This document shows positions 29,388-37,654 of a stretch of DNA of 46,722 nucleotides, one piece after another. Source of the DNA: a virus. The DNA is taken from positions 1 through 46,722 of the IMG/VR virus record IMGVR_UViG_3300040758_000035. The stretch is one strand, 5' to 3'. A model generated the notes under the pieces. That model ran no database searches and was not told the DNA's origin. It saw nothing but the letters and a program-made list of their open reading frames with translations. The first letter of the stretch is position 1; every line of letters begins with the position of its first letter. The position numbers and the translations under genes were made by a program.

Positions 29388-29461
29388 TTGCCGGTAGCTC
29401 AGTGGTAGAGCGCAGGACCGTGGCTCTTGCTACGCGGGTTCGATTCCCGTCCGGCAACCCA
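29388..29461 (+). tRNA. tRNA-His(GUG)-like, with C33
   Basis: Acceptor TTGCCGG pairs perfectly with CCGGCAA; discriminator C73 and CCA are encoded (C73 is typical of tRNA-His). D-arm GCTC-AGTGGTA-GAGC, T-arm GCGGG-TTCGATT-CCCGT and a 5-bp anticodon stem CAGGA/TCTTG are good. The loop is CCGTGGC: anticodon GTG (29420-29422) but C instead of the near-universal U33. No G at position -1 (it is T). Might be inactive in decoding or have another role. Confidence 0.7.
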
Positions 29462-29469
29462 CTTTTCGC

Positions 29470-29499
29470 TTGACAACACAAGCCATTTTATTGTAGTCT
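29470..29499 (+). promoter_or_regulatory. Sigma-70-type promoter
   Basis: TTGACA (29470-29475), 18 bases, TAGTCT (29494-29499), then GGAATG. It starts just after the tRNA-like element, 19 bases before the next ATG. Confidence 0.7.
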
Positions 29500-29517
29500 G
29501 GAATGTAGGAGAATGAC

Positions 29518-29754
29518 ATGAACGCAAACGGGAAGAACTACGAGAGGCTGATTATAGATGTAGCCGGTGAGATAGTCGAGCAACTCGAACAGAGTGCTCT
29601 ACGTCTTGCGTGGTCCGGCACGCCCATTCCCACATTCGAGTGGGAAAAGATAACGGCGGAGGCAATCAGTTCCCTCGTGCAAGACATCCTTGCTGTGGAA
29701 CGCCGTGAGCGGCTTCCGTGGTACAATCTCATCTTTCCGAGGTGGCTGCAATGA
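29518..29754 (+). CDS. Small hypothetical protein, 78 aa
   Basis: MNANGKNYERLIIDVAGEIV with GGAGAATGAC upstream. Acidic and helical in the first two thirds; ends WYNLIFPRWLQ. No motif recognised. It directly follows a promoter and overlaps the next gene by ATGA. Confidence 0.65.
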   Translation: MNANGKNYERLIIDVAGEIVEQLEQSALRLAWSGTPIPTFEWEKITAEAISSLVQDILAVERRERLPWYNLIFPRWLQ

Positions 29755-30182
29755 GCCGCGCTTTTGACCGTATGATTCTGATTGACCGCCTGACAACGCT
29801 AGTGGAGAATCCAGACGTTGACACCACGGCGGAGCAAATTGAAATCGAAACCCGCCTCAAGACTCCGCCTTTGGCTCCTATCCGAGCCATCGAGTGTGAA
29901 TGCCCCATGTGCGGGCGCATCTTCTACAAGGGCGACGCCTTGTGTAGCTGCAAGGCCGCTGATACGATCAAAGGGCCGGACGGCGAGCTAGTCAAGTGCC
30001 CGCCTCGCGTAGTCGGTCTCTCCAACCGGCACATGCAGAGGTCTCTTGCGCGTAAAGCCGTGCGCCTAGCCCGCAAGCTGTACAACGCCAGAACTGCGCT
30101 GGCGCGGCTCCATGCGGTGCCAGTGGTAACCAAACCCTTCACTCAGGAGGCTGCCAGTGTCAGCCCTGCTACCGCTCAGTGA
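29751..30182 (+). CDS. Protein with a cysteine cluster, 143 aa
   Basis: The middle holds CECPMCGRIFYKGDALCSCK, a four to five-cysteine zinc site (residues 50-68), flanked by an acidic helix (NPDVDTTAEQIEIETRL) and a basic tail (SLARKAVRLARKLYNARTAL). Start coupled by ATGA. Possibly nucleic-acid binding; family not recognised. The 3' end overlaps the phosphoesterase by 26 bases. Confidence 0.65.
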   Translation: MSRAFDRMILIDRLTTLVENPDVDTTAEQIEIETRLKTPPLAPIRAIECECPMCGRIFYKGDALCSCKAADTIKGPDGELVKCPPRVVGLSNRHMQRSLARKAVRLARKLYNARTALARLHAVPVVTKPFTQEAASVSPATAQ

Positions 30183-30762
30183 ACTGCACAACGTGCAACC
30201 GGAGAAAGTGCGCTATTGGGTAATCGGAGACACGCACTTCGGCCATAGCGAAATCAAGAAACACACTCGCCGACCGGAGGACGTGGATGCCCGCATCTGC
30301 CGGAACTGGCGCAGGCTGGTAGCTCCACAAGACATCATCATTCATCTAGGCGATGTAGCTTGGCTCTTCGCCGTCAAGCAAGGCTGGATACAGACCTTGC
30401 CGGGCATGAAGATTCTAATACGAGGCAACCACGATAGTAAGTCTATAAGCTGGTGGATGAAGCACAGCGGGTTTGCCTACGCTTGCGACGGCCTCGTCAT
30501 GAGCGGAATTTACTTTTCTCATCGTCCGTCCAAGCATCTTCCTGCCGGGGCGACTCTCAACATTCACGGCCACTGCCACAACCGCTGGCCTCGTGGACTA
30601 CGTGTGTATCCGCACTGCCGTCTGTTTGCGCTTGAGTACGAAAGATATGAACCTCGCATCATCAGCAGTTTCGTAAGTAGTATCAATCGAGAAAAGCCAT
30701 TCGTCGTTCACAGTGCGGCGATGCAGGCTATCCGATACATCTTTTCATGGAAAAAAGTATGA
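30157..30762 (+). CDS. Calcineurin-like metallophosphoesterase, 201 aa
   Basis: Motifs in order: YWVIGDTHFGH (Asp25, His27), IIHLGDVAW (Asp66), LIRGNHDS (Asn91, His92), YFSHRP (His122) and NIHGHCHNR (His137, His139): a binuclear-metal phosphoesterase. Phage relatives hydrolyse cyclic or 2',3'-phosphate bonds or dephosphorylate nucleic acids. The C-terminal 50 residues are unassigned. GTG start at 30157 with AGGAGG upstream. Together with the RNA ligase it could act in RNA end repair, but that is speculation. Confidence 0.82.
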   Translation: MSALLPLSELHNVQPEKVRYWVIGDTHFGHSEIKKHTRRPEDVDARICRNWRRLVAPQDIIIHLGDVAWLFAVKQGWIQTLPGMKILIRGNHDSKSISWWMKHSGFAYACDGLVMSGIYFSHRPSKHLPAGATLNIHGHCHNRWPRGLRVYPHCRLFALEYERYEPRIISSFVSSINREKPFVVHSAAMQAIRYIFSWKKV

Positions 30763-31190
30763 AGGTATATCTCGCCGGTCATTATTCTCGAAAAAAAGAA
30801 ATTTCTAAAGCAGCTAACGATTTGAAATCAGTAGGTATTAAAGTTGTTTCAACGTGGTTAAATGAACACATAATTTCGAAAGTTAGTATTTCAAATCTTT
30901 CAGAATCTTTTTTAAGAAAAGCAGCTATACGAGATAAAAAGGAACTATACAAAGCAACACATTTTGTTTTGTTTACAGTTAGTCCGGACACTCTTTTCAC
31001 CCGTGGAGGCCATTGTTGGGAAAATGGTTTTGCGGATGCTCTAAAAAAGAAAACAGTGATTGTAGGACCACGACAGCACATATTTCACTATCTTCGTGGA
31101 AAAAAACATTTTATGACATGGAAGAAGGCTTTTCAATGGCTAACAAAAACAAGCATTGTAAAAAGGGGGAAAACCCGAAAGACAGGCTAG
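30759..31190 (+). CDS. Nucleoside 2-deoxyribosyltransferase-like protein, 143 aa
   Basis: MKVYLAGHYSRKKEISKAAN, VVSTWL, AIRDKKELYKATHFVLFT, RGGHCWENGFADAL and VIVGPRQHIFHYL match the Rossmann-like nucleoside deoxyribosyltransferase family (catalytic Glu in WENGFA). It would exchange or hydrolyse nucleobases of deoxynucleosides. Lower GC than neighbours. Start by ATGA overlap with the phosphoesterase. Adjacent to a nucleotide diphosphohydrolase-like gene and the polymerase, so a role in the dNTP pool is likely. Confidence 0.75.
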   Translation: MKVYLAGHYSRKKEISKAANDLKSVGIKVVSTWLNEHIISKVSISNLSESFLRKAAIRDKKELYKATHFVLFTVSPDTLFTRGGHCWENGFADALKKKTVIVGPRQHIFHYLRGKKHFMTWKKAFQWLTKTSIVKRGKTRKTG

Positions 31191-31564
31191 GAGTTTTGAA
31201 AGTAGATTTATCACTTGTGCCTCCTATAGCTATAGTTCATTGTGCTACAGGCATGATGGACGGAGCACGTAAATACGATCCTTACAATTGGCGAAAAAAT
31301 AATGTGAAGGCAAGAATCTATGTAGCAGCAGCGATGCGCCATTTATTAGCGTGGCTAGATGGAGAAGAAGTAGCCTCCGATAGCAAAGTGCATCATCTAG
31401 GCCATGTCATGGCTTGTTGTGCAATTTTATTGGACGCACAAGAAGGAAAAAATCTAGAAGATGATCGTCCTATAAAAGGCACTTGCACTAAAGTTTTGTC
31501 TAGACTGAATTCACGTATAAAAAAACATCAAATGATAAACGAGGCTGTCAAAATCCATGACTAA
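31136..31564 (+). CDS. dATP/dGTP diphosphohydrolase N-domain-like protein (DUF5664), 142 aa
   Basis: LSLVPPIAIVHCATGMMDGA RKYDPYNWRKN, RIYVAAAMRHLLAWLDGEE and HHLGHVMACCAILLDAQEG match the domain named after the dATP/dGTP diphosphohydrolases of phages (PF18909); the acidic and histidine residues are consistent with an all-alpha NTP pyrophosphohydrolase fold. In phages with modified bases such enzymes adjust the dNTP pool. Start at 31136 with GAAGG upstream. Full reaction unproven here. Confidence 0.75.
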   Translation: MANKNKHCKKGENPKDRLGVLKVDLSLVPPIAIVHCATGMMDGARKYDPYNWRKNNVKARIYVAAAMRHLLAWLDGEEVASDSKVHHLGHVMACCAILLDAQEGKNLEDDRPIKGTCTKVLSRLNSRIKKHQMINEAVKIHD

Positions 31565-33800
31565 TACTACTCCTCAGCCTTCAGAGTTCTACAAATCGTT
31601 GGATATTTCTGCCCTCAATCCACCAATGAACGTTACCTTGGTGGACACAAACGAAAAGCTGAGCCTGATTACTGACTTCTTCTCTCGCAAGAAAACGTTT
31701 GGCTTTGACGTGGAGACAAACGTTGTCAAGGACATCAACGACCGCTACGTCCGTACCATTCAGGTCGGCGACCGGGAAGAGCAATACGTAATCAACCTTC
31801 TAGCTTTCGCACAAGCCTACGCAGAAATGACCGGCAACTCTTCCCCCGAGGCCGCAATGTGGGTGCTCAAGCACGCACAGCGAGAGTCTAAGCTGCGCGA
31901 AGATGTTTTTGGACCCATCATCGCCGCACTTCGCCCGGCGCTGGAAAGCCGGGACTGGCTCAAGCTAGGCCACTTCCTACAGTTTGAATATGAAAACTCG
32001 CGCATGGGATTCGGTCTGCGTCCTTGGCATTTTTGGGACACGATGATTGCGGAGCAAGTTCTGCTCTGCGGTCTCGTAGCCGCCAAGACGGTAGGCTACT
32101 TTGCATTAGACGATTTGATGCGGAAGTACGGCAAGGTCAACATCGACAAAAGCCTGCAAACGTCTTTTGACGATCTTGGCAAGCCACTCACGCCGGAGCA
32201 AATCATTTACGCCGCCCTCGACGTTCGCCTAGTATTCAGCATCCGAGATAAGCAGATGCGCCTGCTGGAACTGGATGGCTTGACTCCAACAGCACAAGTC
32301 GAGTTCGACGCCATTCCCGCCTTCGGCGACATGCGGGTCCACGGTTTCTTCTGCCATAAAGAATCATGGATGGACGTGTTCCGAGACAAGCTGAAAGAGC
32401 TAACCAGTGTAATCAAGCAACTCGACGAACTGTTCATCCCGGTCGTAGGCCGCTTCGTCATGCCCACCTACGATCTAAATTCGATGGAGACGCGCTGGCG
32501 GCTAGAGACGGACAAAGAACTCCGCGCCAAATACCGCCGGGCATACCTTGTAGCCCGTGGAGAGATCAGCGAAGCTAAGAAGGTCCAAGAAGAATACCAA
32601 GGCGAGGCTGCTATCAATTACGATTCCAATCAGCAGCTACGCGCCGCTCTGTTGAAGATGGGCATCAAAGCGCGGTCCTTGCCGGACACAAACGATAAGA
32701 CGCTTGAGAAATTGCAAAAGCATCCGGCGGTTAAACTGGTTCGTCAACTGCGTGGACTGAGCAAAGCGGTTGGCACGTATGGCGAAGAGTTCATAAAAAA
32801 GTACATATCAACAATCTCGGGTCGCATCCATTCCAGTATTAACCAAATAGGTGCAGGCACCGGACGAACTTCTTCCGACAACCCGAACATCCAAAACATC
32901 CCAAGTGACGAAGCCTACCGCGCTTGCTTCAAAGCACGGGAAGGTTACAAGATCATCACCGTTGATATTTCAGGGTGCGAACTTCGCATCGCTGCGGACA
33001 TGTCGAATGAACGTGTCTGGCTCGAAGCCTTCGAGAAAGATTGGGACGTTCACGCAATGGGCGCTGAGGATGCCTATCCTGAAATCTGGAAGCAAAAAGC
33101 GGAGCCGGACTGCGCATACTACAGAAACAAGCACAAGTGCAAATGCAAGGCGCATAACGAAGTCCGTACTCCGATCAAGTCCAGAAACTTCGGTGTAATT
33201 TACGGCTTGGGCGAGGTAGGCTACGCCAACAACACCGGCAAGACCCGGCCAGAAGCACATAAAGACTTGGTTCGTTTCCAAAAGTGGGTACCCACCTTGT
33301 GGAAGTTCCTAGAAGGTTTGAGCACCTACGCCACGATGAATCTGGAAAGCAGGACTACGCTAGGACGCCGCCGTCTATTCAAACGCCCAACCTTCGACCG
33401 GGCAAGGAAGCACTGGATACAGAAATATAGAAAAAAATATGGACGTGATCCAATTGACGCTGAGGTTCGCCGTGAGATGGCAGGCATGTGGGCAAGCATC
33501 GGGCGTGAGGCACGTAATGCGCCGGTACAGGGCGGGAACGGGGACCTTATTAAATTAGCGATTGGTTGTGGATTTGACAGTAATGGCAAACCCTTCCTAT
33601 GGCACACGCTTGAGCCTAAATACGAAGGCAAGCTGGAAAACCTCGTCCACGACGAATTGGTCACAGAAAGCCCGGAACAAAACGCAGAAGCCATCAGCGA
33701 ACTGATTCAAGACTGCATCACGCGGGCCGGAGCAGAGATTTACAAGAGCGTCATCATGAAGTCAGACGCGCACATCGACGATCATTGGAGCAAGGAATGA
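31557..33800 (+). CDS. Family A DNA polymerase with 3'-5' exonuclease, 747 aa
   Basis: Exonuclease motif I FDVETN (Asp51, Glu53), a region resembling motif II but with LGHFLQFEYE in place of GHN..YD, and motif III YAALDVRL (Asp222). Polymerase: TGRTSSDNPNIQNIPS (436-450), motif A VDISGCELRI (Asp470), motif B KSRNFGVIYG (541-550) with Phe retained at the O-helix, motif C VHDELV (Asp699). It copies the phage genome. An unusual cysteine/histidine cluster (C519, C528, C530, H533) sits just before motif B. A helical insertion (about 330-365) is also present. ATG 31557 overlaps the diphosphohydrolase-like gene. Confidence 0.92.
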   Translation: MTNTTPQPSEFYKSLDISALNPPMNVTLVDTNEKLSLITDFFSRKKTFGFDVETNVVKDINDRYVRTIQVGDREEQYVINLLAFAQAYAEMTGNSSPEAAMWVLKHAQRESKLREDVFGPIIAALRPALESRDWLKLGHFLQFEYENSRMGFGLRPWHFWDTMIAEQVLLCGLVAAKTVGYFALDDLMRKYGKVNIDKSLQTSFDDLGKPLTPEQIIYAALDVRLVFSIRDKQMRLLELDGLTPTAQVEFDAIPAFGDMRVHGFFCHKESWMDVFRDKLKELTSVIKQLDELFIPVVGRFVMPTYDLNSMETRWRLETDKELRAKYRRAYLVARGEISEAKKVQEEYQGEAAINYDSNQQLRAALLKMGIKARSLPDTNDKTLEKLQKHPAVKLVRQLRGLSKAVGTYGEEFIKKYISTISGRIHSSINQIGAGTGRTSSDNPNIQNIPSDEAYRACFKAREGYKIITVDISGCELRIAADMSNERVWLEAFEKDWDVHAMGAEDAYPEIWKQKAEPDCAYYRNKHKCKCKAHNEVRTPIKSRNFGVIYGLGEVGYANNTGKTRPEAHKDLVRFQKWVPTLWKFLEGLSTYATMNLESRTTLGRRRLFKRPTFDRARKHWIQKYRKKYGRDPIDAEVRREMAGMWASIGREARNAPVQGGNGDLIKLAIGCGFDSNGKPFLWHTLEPKYEGKLENLVHDELVTESPEQNAEAISELIQDCITRAGAEIYKSVIMKSDAHIDDHWSKE

Positions 33801-33868
33801 GAGACGCTTACCTTCCTCAATACGTCCGAACCTACGCCGGGTTCTTGCCCAGACATCTACGGGGTTGA
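33797..33868 (+). CDS. Possible 23-aa peptide
   Basis: MRDAYLPQYVRTYAGFLPRH then LRG. Start overlaps the polymerase stop by ATGA with AAGGA upstream; the stop overlaps the next promoter. Too short to be sure; could be only readthrough of the operon end. Confidence 0.3.
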   Translation: MRDAYLPQYVRTYAGFLPRHLRG

Positions 33869-33893
33869 CTTCCGGGCAAGGTTGTGTTACACT
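33865..33893 (+). promoter_or_regulatory. Sigma-70-type promoter
   Basis: TTGACT (33865-33870), 17 bases including GGTTGTGT, TACACT (33888-33893) then GGAAGGG. It starts the transcript for the glycosylation block. Confidence 0.78.
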
Positions 33894-33910
33894 GGAAGGG
33901 AAAGGTAAAT

Positions 33911-34306
33911 ATGAGACCGACAAACAAAACCCCAAGCTACAAAGACGTACCTACGATCCTCAGAACGCATGAGGACGTGTATCTTCTTCTTTGCGTGGTC
34001 GCACAGAAATTCAGGACCCCGCGCTATACTACGCGGCTAGCCCTCAAAGGCCAATCGCACATGGACTTGGCAGACGATATTTTTCTGCGCTACATGCAGG
34101 GCAAACTAGTGCCAAGCCATCGCAAACCAATGCGTAATGGCAAGGCAACACGGCCCGCCATTCCTCTATTCTTGCCGGTTAAGAAATACGTAGCCTACGG
34201 CATTCTGGTCAAGGACATGCTCAACCTGCTCCGTTGCCCTACCAGTGAAGAGCGTGCCCATGTGACGCTCACCACCATGGGAGAGGCCAAATGCAAAAAT
34301 ATGTAG
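33911..34306 (+). CDS. Hypothetical protein, 131 aa
   Basis: MRPTNKTPSYKDVPTILRTH; mostly helical and basic, with TPRYTTRLALKGQSHMDLAD in the middle. ATG 33911 lies 18 bases after the -10 box, with AAGG upstream. No recognised motif. It heads the glycosylation block. Confidence 0.65.
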   Translation: MRPTNKTPSYKDVPTILRTHEDVYLLLCVVAQKFRTPRYTTRLALKGQSHMDLADDIFLRYMQGKLVPSHRKPMRNGKATRPAIPLFLPVKKYVAYGILVKDMLNLLRCPTSEERAHVTLTTMGEAKCKNM

Positions 34307-34319
34307 TCAAGGGTGCTTA

Positions 34320-36329
34320 ATGCTCATCAATCTAATCTCGTGGTACAACGGCTGTGGGCTAGAGATGGAGTATGAGTTGCTTCGAGAATTTTTCACCAAA
34401 GAGTTCCCTGACGCGAAACTCAACGCGGTCAATCTACATCCGAAAAATCCCAAAGCGTTTCAGAGTGTCCGTCCGGCGGACATCAATCTCTTCAACGAAA
34501 TCTGCGATGCCAATCTCTTTGGGATGGCCTGTGACAACTACCTAATCATCAACCCGGAATGGTCCACGTGTGATCGAGAGTTCGCCGGACTCACGCGGGT
34601 CCTGTGCAAGACACACGACTCACACCGCATCATAAGCGCCGTCACGGAGAAGGCCGTCTACACCGGATATTGGACACGGGACCTGTACGATCCCTCCATC
34701 AAACGGGAGCCAATCTGGATGCACCTAGTCGGCGGAGCCGGACAGAAGAACACCGAAGCGACGTTAGCCACGTGGAAGATGTTTGACAAACCTCCGCGCT
34801 TGTACGTAGTCGGCGCTCGCGGGAACGATTACAAAGACGAAACGCTTAAGAACGTTTTCTTCACTGGAAGCATAGCCTTTCCCGCGCTCAAGAACCTCAT
34901 GAACGCCTGCCAGTACCACATCATGCCTTCCGCTTACGAGGGCTACGGCCATGCGCTGTGGGAGGGCCTGAGTGTCGGTGCTGTGCTGGTTACGACAGCG
35001 ATGCCGCCGATGAATGAAGCCGCCGACCCTCGTGTTCCACAAGTGAAACCAGCGACCTACCGCAGAATGGGGCGGGCAGTTGTAGGACTTATTACAGCCG
35101 AGGCTGTTTATGAAGCTGTATTGCAAACTATGCAGCTGAAGTCGGAAGAGGTTTCCAAAATCTCTGCTGATGCCAGAGAGAAGTTTCTTCGAGAACGCGC
35201 CGCCGCACAACAACGATTTAAGACTGTTATTGAGCAAGGCAATAGTCTGCCGTATCCAAAGGTGTTTAACCTGCCGTGGATAAAAATCGAGCCTCCACAG
35301 TACGGGCGAGAGACTTCGTCTACCATGCGCTACCGCGTATTCATGTCCGCGAAATTCCCGCCGATCTTCCATGCCCGGTTTCCTTGGAAGCCCGCGCTTG
35401 CTCCACGGGATCGAAAGGTCGTCATCAACGTTGACTACGCCGTCAAGACCATCGAGGACGACCCGGCTGCCTTCAAAGTCTTTCTTCAATACGAGCCGCA
35501 GTGCGTGTTCACGCTTGAAGGCCCGAACAGAGTAAACCTGCTTCATATTATTAAGGACTGCAATAACTACAACGTGGTCTTGGGTTGGAACCCACAAATC
35601 CTTTCCAAGTGCCCGAACGCGGTCTACTTCAATGGGCCAGCGTGTTGCAGTTGGAACGGCCAAGGCGCAGGCCCCGGCGACGAAAATTCGTGGTACGAAA
35701 ACATGGCGAAGCCTTTCAACCTAACGTACACCGACCTGCCGGAAAGAGATTACGGCGTATCTTTCCAAGTCAGCGCCAAGAATTGGACGCTGGGCCATCG
35801 CTTCCGCCTTGCACTCTTTGACAAAGTGAAAGCGCCGCTTCCAAGCAAGCTCGTGCTCGAATCAGTCAAGACCTCCGGCCTCGTCATGAACAAAACACAG
35901 CCATGGCTAGACAAGCGCAAGATGATGTACTCTTACGAGTACAGCATCGTCGTCGAAAACTCTTTCGAGGAAAACTACTTCTCCGAAAAGATCATCGACG
36001 CCTTCATCGCCAAGACTGTACCGTTCTATTGGGGATGCCCAAATATAGGGCAGTGGTTTGACGAATCCGGCATCATCCGTTTCTCGAACTACGAAGACTT
36101 GATGGAGAAGATGGAAGACATTACGCCGGACACGTATCACAAAATGCTTCCCGTGATCGAAGAGAATCACGCCCGCGCACTCAAATGGGCTAGTCTAAAT
36201 GACCGGCTTGAAAAGACGCTCACTGCCGCGCTTTTGAAAACACCGACAGAAAAGCTGACGCTAGGACCCAAAGTTTTCAGGGATGGAAAAGTAATTCAGC
36301 TTAATGCCAAAGGGGTGCCCTTTGCATAA
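34320..36329 (+). CDS. Two-domain glycosyltransferase: GT-B plus GT10 fucosyltransferase-like, 669 aa
   Basis: The first half (about 1-310) has GT-B features: MHLVGGAGQKNTEATLATWK, LYVVGARGNDY and the donor-binding stretch IMPSAYEGYGHALWEGLSVG followed by VLVTTAMPPMNEAA, typical of GT4 enzymes. The second half carries YEYSIVVENSFEENYFSEKI and AFIAKTVPFYWGCPN, the conserved nucleotide-sugar-binding motif of GT10 alpha-1,3-fucosyltransferases (F-x-ENS...YxTEK). Such fusions would add two sugars in turn. Acceptor unknown: virion protein, DNA or host glycan. It is followed by sugar-synthesis genes, supporting a glycan pathway. Confidence 0.78.
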   Translation: MLINLISWYNGCGLEMEYELLREFFTKEFPDAKLNAVNLHPKNPKAFQSVRPADINLFNEICDANLFGMACDNYLIINPEWSTCDREFAGLTRVLCKTHDSHRIISAVTEKAVYTGYWTRDLYDPSIKREPIWMHLVGGAGQKNTEATLATWKMFDKPPRLYVVGARGNDYKDETLKNVFFTGSIAFPALKNLMNACQYHIMPSAYEGYGHALWEGLSVGAVLVTTAMPPMNEAADPRVPQVKPATYRRMGRAVVGLITAEAVYEAVLQTMQLKSEEVSKISADAREKFLRERAAAQQRFKTVIEQGNSLPYPKVFNLPWIKIEPPQYGRETSSTMRYRVFMSAKFPPIFHARFPWKPALAPRDRKVVINVDYAVKTIEDDPAAFKVFLQYEPQCVFTLEGPNRVNLLHIIKDCNNYNVVLGWNPQILSKCPNAVYFNGPACCSWNGQGAGPGDENSWYENMAKPFNLTYTDLPERDYGVSFQVSAKNWTLGHRFRLALFDKVKAPLPSKLVLESVKTSGLVMNKTQPWLDKRKMMYSYEYSIVVENSFEENYFSEKIIDAFIAKTVPFYWGCPNIGQWFDESGIIRFSNYEDLMEKMEDITPDTYHKMLPVIEENHARALKWASLNDRLEKTLTAALLKTPTEKLTLGPKVFRDGKVIQLNAKGVPFA

Positions 36330-36933
36330 TATCTTTTCTACTCTACCGCCGAAAAACGAAGGACGTGGTTGGTATCTTGCACAATTTCTAAACGCCCTTC
36401 TCAAACTCAAACAGATTCCGTTGAACGTAGTAGAAGCAGGCTGTCTACGCAATACTGAGTTCCGCATCGGAGACGGCCACAGTACCTATTACATCGCTCA
36501 ATGGATTAAAGAGCATGGCGGGGCCTTCACTTCGATTGACAACGACCCCAGCGCTGTCGCCACATGCTCTGCATACCTTGTACAAGAGGGCCTGCACCCG
36601 TTTGTTAACCTCATCTGTGCGGACTCAGTAAGTACAATCTCTGCTTCGACTACCCCGATAGACTTGGCTTTTTTGGACGGCGGGAGCTATGCAATAAACC
36701 TCGAAGAGTACAAAGCCGTTTCCAAACTCTTACGTGAGCCAGCTTTAGTAGTCATCGACGATTGTTACGAAACGCCGGGCTTGAATATGCCGTCCCTCGA
36801 AGGCTTTTGCAGAGGCGAAGATACAATCCACTATGCTACGGCGCAAGGCTTCCACGTATACAAACTATACTGCATGGCTGTCATTTCACACGGCTGTGAT
36901 TTTTTTAACAATGAAAGAGAGGATTCCCTGTGA
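36304..36933 (+). CDS. Class I methyltransferase, 209 aa
   Basis: LNVVEAGCLRN and GGAFTSIDNDPSAVATCSAY then ICADSV, PIDLAFLDGGSYAINLEEYK form the Rossmann SAM fold (motif I VEAG, acidic end of strand beta2 in SIDND, DLAFLDG). This layout resembles small-molecule or glycan O-methyltransferases/FkbM-like enzymes. It overlaps the glycosyltransferase end; start at ATG 36304, though TTG 36322 after AAGGGG is also possible. Confidence 0.7.
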   Translation: MPKGCPLHNIFSTLPPKNEGRGWYLAQFLNALLKLKQIPLNVVEAGCLRNTEFRIGDGHSTYYIAQWIKEHGGAFTSIDNDPSAVATCSAYLVQEGLHPFVNLICADSVSTISASTTPIDLAFLDGGSYAINLEEYKAVSKLLREPALVVIDDCYETPGLNMPSLEGFCRGEDTIHYATAQGFHVYKLYCMAVISHGCDFFNNEREDSL

Positions 36934-37637
36934 AATCTGTAAATGATTTTCATTGGTTTCACTGCATTGACCTTGGAAATGGAATCACTACTCCCGGCAT
37001 GTCTAGGGTAGAAGATTTACATTATTACTATCCTAACCTTCCTCAAAACCTTGCTGGAAAAAGCATTCTTGATATTGGGGCGTGGGATGGCTTCAATTCT
37101 TTTTTAGCAGAAAAACGAGGCGCATCACGAGTTGTTGCTCTTGATAAATGGGATACATCACAAGGAGACTTAGGATATTTTTACGATCCTAGCCTTGTAA
37201 AAACCGGACCTTCAAAAGAGCCTTTTGATTTTGCTCACGATGCTTTACATTCAAAAGTAGAATCCATGCAAATGAGTGTATATGATATAAACCCAAAAAA
37301 TGTTGGAATGTTCGACATTGTTTTTATGTTTGGGGTTTATTACCATCTAAAACACCCTCTCTTAGCTTTTGAAAAGGTTAGAGCAATTTGCAAAGAGTAT
37401 GCTTTAATCGAAGGACACATTGATTTGCAAGAGGTCAAAACTCCGGCCTGCGCCTTTTATGACGCTGACCAATGTAACACCGACTTTTCATGTTGGACAG
37501 GACCGAACGTGCCTTGTATGATAAGCTGGTTAAAGATTGCAGGATTTAGTAATATAACCTTGCTTTCTTTAGAACCGATGCATTCCGATTTTAGTATTCC
37601 AAACTGTGCTCGCGGCTTTTTCAAAGCAGAGATTTAA
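36930..37637 (+). CDS. SAM-dependent methyltransferase (CmoB/DUF1698-like), 235 aa
   Basis: WFHCIDLGNGITTPGMSR, SILDIGAWDGFNSFLAEKRG ASRVVALDKWD and MFDIVFMFGVYYHLKHPLLA match the methyltransferase superfamily typified by CmoB-like enzymes and glycan-cluster methyltransferases. GTG start at 36930 after GAGAGGA. Lower GC than neighbours, suggesting separate acquisition. Substrate is probably a sugar, given its neighbours. Confidence 0.75.
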   Translation: MKSVNDFHWFHCIDLGNGITTPGMSRVEDLHYYYPNLPQNLAGKSILDIGAWDGFNSFLAEKRGASRVVALDKWDTSQGDLGYFYDPSLVKTGPSKEPFDFAHDALHSKVESMQMSVYDINPKNVGMFDIVFMFGVYYHLKHPLLAFEKVRAICKEYALIEGHIDLQEVKTPACAFYDADQCNTDFSCWTGPNVPCMISWLKIAGFSNITLLSLEPMHSDFSIPNCARGFFKAEI

Positions 37638-37654
37638 CCACAGGAGAAAACACA

